Source: Mactromeris polynyma
Taxonomy: Eukaryota; Mollusca; Bivalvia; Venerida; Mactridae
DNA length: 64,000 nt
Reading direction: 5' to 3'
Assembly: GCA_032209605.1 (NCBI GenBank)
Contig: JASFXZ010000028.1
Location: forward strand, 3,792,941-3,856,940
The stretch's first letter is position 1. Every line of letters starts with the position of its first letter. Below the pieces are notes generated by a model. That model saw only the letters and a program-made list of their open reading frames with translations. It did not search any database and was not told the DNA's origin. The position numbers were made by a program, and so were the translations under genes. Positions 48,701-60,700 of the stretch are shown piece after piece.

Positions 48701-51700
48701 GCCTCAAATATACACTGGGAATGTAAGACATGTGACTTGTGCATTTATATGCCTCAAATATACACTGGGAATGTAAGACATGTGACTTGTGCCTTTATAT
48801 GCCTCAAATACACACTGGGAATGTAAGATATGTGACTTGTGCATTTATATGCCTCAAATATACACTGAGAATGTAAGTCATGTAAACTTGTGCATTTATA
48901 TGCCTCAAATATACACTGGGAATGTAAGACATGTGACTTGTGCATTTATATGCCTCAAATATACACTGGGAATGTAAGACATGTGACTTGTGCCTTTATA
49001 TGCCTCAACTATACACTGGGAATGTAAGACATGTGACTTGTGCATTTATATGCCTCAAATATACACTGGGAATGTAAGACATGTAAACTTGTGCATTTAT
49101 ATGCCTCAAATATACACTGGGAATGTAAGACATGTGACTTGTGCCTTTATATGCCTCAACTATACACTGGGAATGTAAGACATGTGACTTGTGCATTTAT
49201 ATGCCTCAAATATACACTGGGAATGTAAGACATGTGACTTGTGCATTTATATGCCTCAAATATACACTGGGAATGTAAGACATGTGACTTGTGCCTTTAT
49301 ATGCCTCAACTATACACTGGGAATGTAAGACATGTGACTTGTGCATGTATATGCCTCAACTATACACTGGGAATGTAAGACATGTGACTTGAAATGATGT
49401 CACGGGGTTAATATTCACAATTTAACAAACACAATTATTCATTAAATTAACAACTATACAATGTCATGGTAATGTTTTACACAAAGTTTCAAGCTTGAAA
49501 CTTCTCAGTTATAGCAAAAACTAATTGAGATGAGATTTTTACACTTGAACTTCAACATTGAGCCAAACCATTCCAAATTAAAGTTCACAAAAGATTTTTT
49601 GCAATTAAGATATACTGTTTGGCTCAATTTTATGATCTAAACAAAAGTAATATTAATTAGTTAATATAATATGTAGCTATATATATCAACCACTTTGTCA
49701 TCAAGTTAAATAAATTACAAACTGTTCATTTAATGTTCAATTATGTTCACAGTTTTCATATGAGATGAGAATGGAAGCTGATTGGATGAAACTTCACATG
49801 TTTGGTACCCATCCAGGGCTCTATAAGTTATCTTTAAATACAGTTGTCCCGGACTAGTGTACACAACTTGGGAGGCTAGTTGTAACAGAACAGAATACGG
49901 TTTGGAAGGCGTGCATAACAGACTTGTCCAGGACCAAGCCCAACTCAACTGTTGGTAGCCTGAATTGGCAATTAAACTTGTCCGGGATTTCTAGAGCCCT
50001 GCCATCCTTTGTTATACTTATGTATATTGTAGTAAATGTTGTACCTGAAGTTATACTTATGTATATTGTAGTAAATGTTGTACCTGAAGTTATACTTATG
50101 TATATTGTAGTAAATGTTATACCTGAAGTTATACTTATGTATATTGTAGTAAATGTTATACCTGAAGTTATACTTATGTATATTGTAGTAAATGTTATAC
50201 CTGAAGTTATACTTATGTATATTGTAGTAAATGTTGTACCTGAAGTTCTACTTATGTATATTGTAGTAAAAGTTGTAGCTTAAGTTATACTTGTGTATAT
50301 TGTAGTAAATGTTGTATCTGAAGTTATACTTATGTATATTGTAGTAAATGTTATACCTGAAGTTATATTTATGTATATTGTAGTAAATGTTTACCTGAAG
50401 TTATACTTATGTATATTGTAGTAAATGTTATACCTGAAGTTATACTTATGTATATTGTAGTAAATGTTGTACCTGAAGTTATATTTATGTATATTGTAGT
50501 AAATGTTTACCTGAAGTTATACTTATGTATATTGTAGTAAATGTTATACCTGAAGTTATACTTATGTATATTGTAGTAAATGTTTACCTGAAGTTATATT
50601 TATGTATATTGTAGTAAATGTTTACCTGAAGTTATACTTATGTATATTGTAGTAAATGTTATACCTGAAGTTATATTTATGTATATTGTAGTAAATGTTT
50701 ACCTGAAGTTATACTTATGTATATTGTAGTAAATGTTGTACCTGAAGTTATACTTATGTATATTGTAGTAAATGTTGTACCTGAAGTTATACTTATGTAT
50801 ATTGTAGTAAATGTTATACCTGAAGAGCTTGATAACAGGCAGTTTGAAGATCAAACAGGGACAGTTTATATTCGCTGTTAAATTGAGCATCTCGTCGAAT
50901 ACTTTCAAACAATTCCGACGCCTTGTACAGCTGTTGTTGGCATTCTTCATGGTCACCACTACCCCACAATGCAAGACCGAGACGATGACGTATCTTGGCT
51001 TCATCCTCCATACGTCCCAGTTGCTCGGCGATTTGTAATCCTTGACGTAAATACTCAACAGCTTTCTGATGATTGTTCAATGCGTGATGTACTCGACCTG
51101 ATGAATAGAGTAGTAGAATATGGTAGAACATTACATTCACACCGTAGTATTGGTGACATGGTGATATTAGTCAGCAAGCGAGTGAATTGAATTTATAAAC
51201 AAAGTGACAATTATGCAAGATACATGCCAGACAGGAACCACCAGCAAATAAACCAAGTAAGTGTCGGACATATGTTATTAAAACATTCAGTATCCATACA
51301 AGAAGATTGGTGACTCCTATTTTAACAAGGGAAGTAACCCTTTCAGAGTCTAGTAAAAAGTGCATTACTTTACCTAAACTACTATAAGCCAGAGTTTTGG
51401 CGACTCTATCGTTCATCTGTGCAGCAATGCTCAAATGTTGTTCTTGATATTTGATAGCTTTGGTGTATTCGCCGAGAGATTCATGAGACAAACCAAGATT
51501 GCCATACGCTCGACCTGAAATATGTACAATAAATTGTGTAATACTATAAACTTTCAAAATGTTCACACCATAATGGATGCATATAAATGCTTATATCAGA
51601 TTATATTTTAACATGGAGTTTTGTTAATTTAAATTTTAACCCTGAAATGTATTCATTGACCTAAACAAAATTGTGAAGTTTCTATAAAAGTTTGAATTTC

Positions 51701-54700
51701 AATGCATGTCATTTTCACCAACAAAATGTGAAATTTAGGTAGAATCAGTTACTGCCAATACATTGGCTACGGATGGCATATGGTTGTACATAACCACAAA
51801 CATTAACATAACAATTATTCTTACTTTTAAATACCAGTACTTTTTAGGAAATATTGATTTTTAAAGTAAATATTGGTTTTGACAAATGTTACATGTGTTG
51901 CCATTTTTCACACATTTAATAAGCATTGAATAAAGAGGGGCCATGTTCCCTACCAGGACATTGAAAATGATTTATAATAAAGTTTATTGTAGTAAGAATA
52001 ATCCATTTTTGAAAGCAAACCAGAAGATTGTGACTAAGCAAGTACTTTGTGTTGAGGAAACATCTGTATATTGTTCAATTATTTCTTAAGATTATGACAC
52101 AATTTGAAAATACTTTCACACAAACTAATAACAAGCTGTCGTCCTGGACATGAGATGGACAATCAACATACTGCCCTGGACATGGGGTGGACAATCAAAG
52201 TACTGCCCTAGACATGAGGTGGACAATCAACATACTGCCCTGGACATGAGGTGGACAATCCACATACTGCCCTGGACATGGGGTGGACAATCAACATATT
52301 GCCCAGGACATGGGGTGGACAATCAACATACTGCCCTGGACATGGGGTGGACAATCAAAGTACTGCCCTAGACATGAGGTGGACAATCAACATACTGCCC
52401 TGGACATGAGGTGGACAATCCACATACTGCCCTGGACATGGGGTGGACAATCAACATATTGCCCAGGACATGGGGTGGACAATCAACATACTGCCCTGGA
52501 CATGGGGTGGACAATCAAAGTGCTGCCCTAGACATGGGGTGGACAATCAACATACTGCCCTGGACATGGGGTGGACAATCAACATGCTGTCCTAGACATG
52601 GGGTGGACAATCAACATGCTGTCCTAGACATGGGGTGGACAATCAACAGGCTGCCCTAGACATGGGGTGGACAATCAACATGCTGTCTAAGACATGAGGT
52701 GGACAATCAACATACTGCCCTGGACATGAGGTGGACAATCCACATACTGCCCTGGACATGGGGTGGACAATCAACATATTGCCCAGGACATGGGGTGGAC
52801 AATCAACATACTGCCCTGGACATGGGGTGGACAATCAAAGTGCTGCCCTAGACATGGGGTGGACAATCAACATACTGCCCTGGAAATGGGGTTGACAATC
52901 AACATGCTGTCCTGGACATGGGGTGGACAATCAACATGCTGTCCAGGACATGGGATGGACAATCAAAGTACTGCCCTGGACATGGGGTGGACAATCAACT
53001 TGCTGTCCTGGACATTGGGTGGACAATCAACATGCTGTCCAGGACATGGGGTGGACAATCAAAGTACTGCCCTGGACATGGGGTGGACAATCAACATGCC
53101 TTATCAGGAAGTTGTATGTTCAATTCAATTGAATTTTGCATTCAGTTAGATGACAATCCATGAAACCTATGTATACTGGCCTACAAATGCAAGTGATGTC
53201 ATGAAGTATAACTGGAATCGTTCAAAATGAAAACTGTTAAGTACATTTGTACATGAGGTTTTTGAATACATTTAGCTTGTCTTTCTTTGTATTACACCAT
53301 ATACATGTATCGTCATCATTACTTACCGAATCAGTACCAGAAATCTAGAGGAGTTCTGTCATACATTACAGTCCGTGGTTCTCAATATATTCACTAAATT
53401 ATTACTCACAGCATTGTGCATTAAACAGAGAACAAGCAATAGGCAATTTGTAGAGGAAGATAATTACTCAATATTTGTTTAGCTAACTGTAGGAGGATGG
53501 CGGCACAATGTCACCAACCTCGTCCAATGCAAAAATATTCCCAAACTTAGTTGGAAATCTTTGCACAGGTTTTCTATGATATGACTGCTTCTTTAAGAAG
53601 ACATAAATTGCCAGTAACTTAGCTCTGGAAAAGATTCACAGGGGTGTGCTTAGAATGTGTGAGCATCACACAAAAATTGTCAGATCATAAAATACATGCT
53701 ATGTGAAAGTGATTTGTAGGATGAAATAATACACTAGAGAACAATTACGTTAACATGATAGAGAAGTATGCAGGAGGTATAATATAATTACATTGTAGCC
53801 AAAAAGTATGCTGGTAATAAAACCAAGTACCAATGAACAGAATTTGATTGGATCAGAAAAGCATTGATTGAAATATATTGCATGTAAAGAATGCTAAGAT
53901 GAACAAAGGAGCATGATCAGCCAGCACTAGAATTGTTTGGAGTTTATAATGATAACTGTCATAAAAGGAGACCATTAGATTCAATGTATGAGTATTTTAA
54001 CACTGATTGTGCATCAACGTTTTGTGAATATGCAAAGAAGATGAAAACAAAATCTGCTGTAATTTGACTTACATTGACAAGCAGTATTGTTGGTGTTCTC
54101 AGCTATCTTGAGATCCATCTCATGATATTCGAGAGCTTTCTCATACTCTCCCATCTGTTGGTACACACCTCCTAGGCCACAAGCTGCATCACCTTCACAT
54201 AAACTATCCTGCATTTCCTGTGCAATTGATAACTGATGTTGTAGACAGGATATAGCCTGCTCAAAGTTACCCAGAAGGCTGTGCAAGCATCCAAGCTCTC
54301 CATAAGCTGATGCCTTAGCTGCAGAACTGTTTAACTCATGTGCAACCACAAGTCTCTTTTCAAAACACACAAGTGCCTGTTGTAAATTACCTACTGACCT
54401 GTGAGCATTCCCTAACCCCCTATATGCTTTATCTTGATCCGACAAATGACCTGCATTTTGTGCTATAGCAAGATACTGTTCATGACATTTAATGGATTCA
54501 TCAAAATCACCAAGTGCCTCATAACAGTCACCAAGATTTCCAAATGCGCGACCTTTGTCAAAAGTAGCATTATTTCCATGGACTTGTTCCAACATCGCCA
54601 ACTGTTGCTCAAAGAGGCCAATGGCTTCTTCAAAGTTACCCATATTCATTTTAGTTATTGCGAGATTGCCACAAGCATTGGCCTCCATAGCACTGTCCTG

Positions 54701-57700
54701 AAGTTCACGGCTTTTCTCAAGCTGTTCTTCATAACATTTAAAAGCATTCATATACTTTCCAAGACACATATGAACACTACCCAAGTTCCCATGAGCACGA
54801 CATTCACCTTTAAGATCGTTCATATCCTGACGTATACTAAGTTCCTGTGTGTGATAGGCAAGAGCTTTATCATATTGAGTCAAACTTCGATGTGCAGAGC
54901 CTAGTGCACCATTGGCTGTAGCCAACATGTCTAGATTGTTACACTGTTTTGCTAATTGTAATTGCTGATTATAGAATTTTATTGCTTCATTAGTATCACC
55001 AGTTTTTAACAAAATATCCCCAATATTTCCAAGGGAACGGAAGTGTCCTTTCACATTTTTCAAAGCTGTCATCAAGTTCAAGCACTTCTTCTGACACTCT
55101 AAGGCTTCTGTAAAATTATCCAAAGCCTTATGGGCAAGACCTAAATTACAATATGCTCGGGCAATACCAAGCTGATTCTTCAACTCCTGAGCTATGGAAA
55201 GATCTTGTTTGTAATATCTGACTGATTCCAAATAATTGCCAAGAGCAAAATGTGCATATCCGAGACAGAAACAAGCCTTTGCCTCCCCTTCTGAATCATG
55301 TAATTCCTGAGTTAACATAAGATATTGTTCATAATATGGTATCGAGTTAGTATATTCACCCCGCGAACTATGAAAATTACCCAAATTGCACACTGCCCTT
55401 GCTTCACTATGTGAGTCCTTCAGTTCGCGTGAAATATTCAAATGAGCAACATAATGATGATGTGCACTGTCGAACATTTTCAAAGTCTGATACGCCACTG
55501 CTAGGTTTCCATGAGTTGATCCTTCAGAATGTCTATCATTTACTTCAGTTGATATAGCCAACTCCTGTTTATGATATTTTATTGCTTGTTCATATTGGCT
55601 CAACGCACAATAAGCATTTCCAATGTTTCCCAGTGCTCTCCCTTGACTAGCTCTATCTCCAAGTTCTTTCGCAATTGCTAAATGAACTTTATGTAGCTTT
55701 AATGCTGGCTCATATTCCGCCAACTGATGAAATATAATTCCAAGATTAGAACAAGCTCGACCTTCAGCCACTTTGTCCCTAGTTTGGAGAGCATTATCAA
55801 GCTGTTTTTCATGGAAAGTTTTGGACATACTGTAGTCTTGCATACAACGAGCTGCGTGTCCCAAACCTGCATACGCACGAGCTTCCAGAGATTTATCTGT
55901 TTTCTGTTCAGCAATTTTTAAAACCTGTTTATGATACACAATTGCTTTTTCATAATTTCTTTTATAATGATATGCACTTCCAAGATTGCTGTAGGCCCTT
56001 GCTTCCTCAACACTGTTCTTCACACCTTTGGCAATTTTTAAATGTTCCAAATGACATTCAACAGCACTTTCGAAATTTCCCATTGCTAAATACACAGCTC
56101 CTACATTACCTATCTCACGCGCTTCTTGTAACTTTTCATTGCTCTGTTTTAAAAGTAACACACATTGTTTATGACTTTGCAGTGCATTAGGGTAGTCTCC
56201 AATTGCTGTATAGACATGGCCCAATCGCCCAAGCGCCACAGTTGCTGTTTGCCGGTCCTTCAAACGCATGGCCAGGACCAGCTGAAACCGGTCATGAGAT
56301 AAAGCCTCTTTGTAGTGACCTTTTGAGAAGTAAGCTGACCCCAGGTTGCCATAGGCACGACATTCTCCATCAGCATCACCTGAAAAATCATTCACATGTA
56401 TTAAATAGTATTGAGAGGATGATTCTAGTCACATTTTCAGAAATCTAGGACAATATACAGAACCCTTTGAAATCTATACTGTAAGGGTTACATAATAAAT
56501 GTGAAACATGTATTTCCTTTTTCAATTCATATGAATATCAACACGCCAAGAGACAGTCAATTTGTTTTTGGTTTTCTCCATTGCAATATTTGTGTGTTTA
56601 GTAAGAAGATTCAAAGACAACTCCAGTGACCCAAGGCATATACACTTTGTTATAAGCAATATATTATCTTTTACACAAACACATAATAGTAAGATAGTTC
56701 TAAGAGAAAGTTTATGATACACTGAATGAATACACAATGAATCAGCATAAACTTGGTCAAAACAGCATGGTGTCTAAACTTTTATTTAATTCTAAAAATC
56801 AAATTGATATATAAGCAGATTGTATAGAAATTTGGTCTCATTACACAATTCGTTTTAAGGAGCTGTATTGTAATCCAATGCCATTTATATCCATTATTCT
56901 CATACATGAATATTCATTTTAATACAATACTAGCATGTTATTATATGCATTCAGTTTAACCTCCCAATCTATAAAAGCTTGTTATCAGTTCGATCTACAG
57001 TTTAATGAAATAAAAACAAACACTTGATAGGTTTGACATGACTGTCTTCTTACAAGGCATTATCGGATTATGATAAAGGTGCAGATAGATCGGGGTAATA
57101 ATGGAGTCTCGACCAAAAATTAATCCTTGTAAAAACAGAGCCAAAGTTTGATGTTAATAAGTGCGATCGGTCAGGGTGATATAACAAGCAAGTATACTTT
57201 TACTTTTTCCACATGTCAAAACAGCAGATATAACCAATTTAATCACGAGATGCTTTCCTCTGCATGAAAACATTTATAAACAACTAACACATGATGTATT
57301 GTCCATGCAGGACATATGTGAATCTTTAGGTACTTTCTTTTATTAAAAGGTATTAATATAAGTCTTTTGATTTTAGAAATATTGAGTATTTTGTCTCTAA
57401 TAGTTTTAGAAATATAGAGTATTTTGTCTCTAATAGTTTTAGAAATATAGAGTATTTTGTCTCTAATAGTTTGAGAAATATAGAGTATTTTGTCTCTAAT
57501 AGTTTTAGAGATATTGAGTATTTTGTCTCTAATAGTTTTAGAGATATTGAGTATTTTGTCTCTAATAGTTATAGAGATATTGAGTATTTTGTCTCTAATA
57601 GTTTTAGAGATATTGAGTATTTTGTCTCTAATAGTTTTAGAGATATTGAGTATTTTGTCTCTAATAGTTTTAGAAATATAGAGTATTTTGTCTCTAATAG

Positions 57701-60700
57701 TTTTAGAGATATAGAGTATTTTGTCTCTTAATAGTTTTAGAGATATTGAGTATTTTGTCTCTAATAGTTTTAGAAATATTGAGTATTTTGTCTCTAATAG
57801 TTTTAGAGATATTGAGTATTTTGTCTCTAATAGTTTTAGAAATATAGAGTATTTTGTCTCTAATAGTTTTAGAGATATAGAGTATTTTGTCTCTAATAGT
57901 TTTAGAAATATTGAGTATTTTGTCTTTAATAGTTTTAGAGATATTGAGTATTTTGTCTCTAAAAGTTTAAGAGATATTGAGTATTTTGCCTATAATAGTT
58001 CTAGAGATATTGAGTATTTTGTCTCTAATAGTTTTAGAAATATAGAGTATTTTGTCTCTTAAAGTTTAAGAGATATTGAGTATTTTGTCTTTAATAGTTT
58101 TAGAGATATTGAGTATTTTGTCTCTAAAAGTTTAAGAGATATTGAGTATTTTGCCTATAATAGTTCTAGAGATATTGAGTATTTTGTCTCTAATAGTTTG
58201 AGAAATATAGAGTATTTTGTCTCTAATAGTTTTAGAGATATTGAGTATTTTGTCTCTAATAGTTTTAGAGATATTGAGTATTTTGTCTCTAATAGTTATA
58301 GAGATATTGAGTATTTTGTCTCTAATAGTTTTAGAGATATTGAGTATTTTGTCTCTAATAGTTTTAGAGGTATTGAGTATTTTGTCTCTAATAGTTTTAG
58401 AAATATAGAGTATTTTGTCTCTAATAGTTTTAGAGATATAGAGTATTTTGTCTCTTAATAGTTTTAGAGATATTGAGTATTTTGTCTCTAATAGTTTTAG
58501 AAATATTGAGTATTTTGTCTCTAATAGTTTTAGAGATATTGAGTATTTTGTCTCTAATAGTTTTAGAAATATAGAGTATTTTGTCTCTAATAGTTTTAGA
58601 GATATAGAGTATTTTGTCTCTAATAGATTTAGAAATATTGAGTATTTTGTCTTTAATAGTTTTAGAGATATTGAGTATTTTGTCTCTAAAAGTTTAAGAG
58701 ATATTGAGTATTTTGCCTATAATAGTTCTAGAGATATTGAGTATTTTGTCTCTAATAGTTTTAGAAATATAGAGTATTTTGTCTCTAATAGTTTTAGAGA
58801 TATAGAGTATTTTGTCTCTAATAGTTTTAGAAATATTGAGTATTTTGTCTTTAATAGTTTTAGAGATATTGAGTATTTTGTCTCTAAAAGTTTAAGAGAT
58901 ATTGAGTATTTTGCCTATAATAGTTCTAGAGATATTGAGTATTTTGTCTCTAATAGTTTTAGAAATATAGAGTATTTTGTCTCTAAAAGTTTAAGAGATA
59001 TTGAGTATTTTGTCTTTAATAGTTTTAGAGATATTGAGTATTTTGTCTCTAAAAGTTTAAGAGATATTGAGTATTTTGCCTATAATAGTTCTAGAGATAT
59101 TGAGTATTTTGTCTCTAATAGTTTTAGAAATATAGAGTATTTTGTCTCTAATAGTTTTAGAGATATAGAGTATTTTGTCTCTAATAGTTTTAGAGATATT
59201 GAGTATTTTGTCTCTAATAGTTTTAGAGATATTGAGTATTTTGTCTCAAATAGTTTTAGAAATATAGAGTATTTTGTCTCTAATAGTTTTAGAGATATTG
59301 AGTATTTTGTCTCTAATAGTTATAGAGATATTGAGTATTTTGTCTCTAATAGTTTTAGAGATATTGAGTATTTTGTCTCTAATAGTTTTAGAGATATTGA
59401 GTATTTTGTCTCTAATAGTTTTAGAAATATAGAGTATTTTGTCTCTAATAGTTTTAGAGATATAGAGTATTTTGTCTCTTAATAGTTTTAGAGATATTGA
59501 GTATTTTGTCTCTAATAGTTTTAGAAATATTGAGTATTTTGTCTCTAATAGTTTTAGAGATATTGAGTATTTTGTCTCTAATAGTTTTAGAAATATAGAG
59601 TATTTTGTCTCTAATAGTTTTAGAGATATAGAGTATTTTGTCTCTAATAGTTTTAGAAATATTGAGTATTTTGTCTTTAATAGTTTTAGAGATATTGAGT
59701 ATTTTGTCTCTAAAAGTTTAAGAGATATTGAGTATTTTGCCTATAATAGTTCTAGAGATATTGAGTATTTTGTCTCTAATAGTTTTAGAAATATAGAGTA
59801 TTTTGTCTCTAATAGTTTTAGAGATATAGAGTATTTTGTCTCTAATAGTTTTAGAGATATTGAGTATTTTGTCTCTAATAGTTTTAGAGATATTGAGTAT
59901 TTTGTCTCAAATAGTTTTAGAAATATAGAGTATTTTGTCTCTGATAGTTTTAGAGATATAGAGTATTTTGTCTGTAATAGTTTTAGAAATATTGAGTATT
60001 TTAATAGTTAACTGCTTGTTTTATTTCTCTCAAAAAGAACTAAAAGTCAGACCAGCAAGTAAGACAAGCATGTCATCATACATTTAATACAAATAAGTAC
60101 CCGGGTAACAGACACAAATAGCATACTTCCAAAGTCATATCTGAGATTTTTGAAAATTATAACAATTATTGTGAAATGACAATTACGGTAGCTGCTGTGT
60201 TTACATGTTCACACAAAACGTGACAAGATGTAAGATTATAACCAGTGCCCAAGTTGTGACATGACAAAACATGTAAGCAGTGTGCACCATTCTTGTCTTA
60301 TTGTAAGTTTATTTCAAATGTTAGTTTCATATTTATGCAAAATGCTTCAATTTACTTACAATTATAATGACATAAAGTGACACCTTAAACAATGATTGCT
60401 GTATAGTTTACAACGATTTTCCACATTATATATCAGCGTTTCAAATCTATTAACGATAAACTTTACGCCAAAAAACTACCATGTGTCATCTACATTACAA
60501 TGGCTATTCTTTATCTCTAGGAGCTAAAGAGTATATATGACATTCTAATCTCCATGTACAAAAGAGTTAAATAATAATATACCCAATTGTTCACAAAACA
60601 AACCTTATTTACAATAAATATAAAAGAATCAGACTAAAGCAACATGTATAAATTTGCTCGTTAAACTATAGTACGACTACCTTTGTATCGTGTGACTCAA

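Noticed and set aside
54434..56448. Plus-strand open frames of 60-156 codons
   Set aside because: They are antisense shadows of the long TPR exon on the minus strand.
57471..60011. Plus-strand SNSFRDIEYFV repeat protein
   Set aside because: It is a 33-bp array lying antisense in an intron. The +1 variants break the frame three times and there is no gene context.
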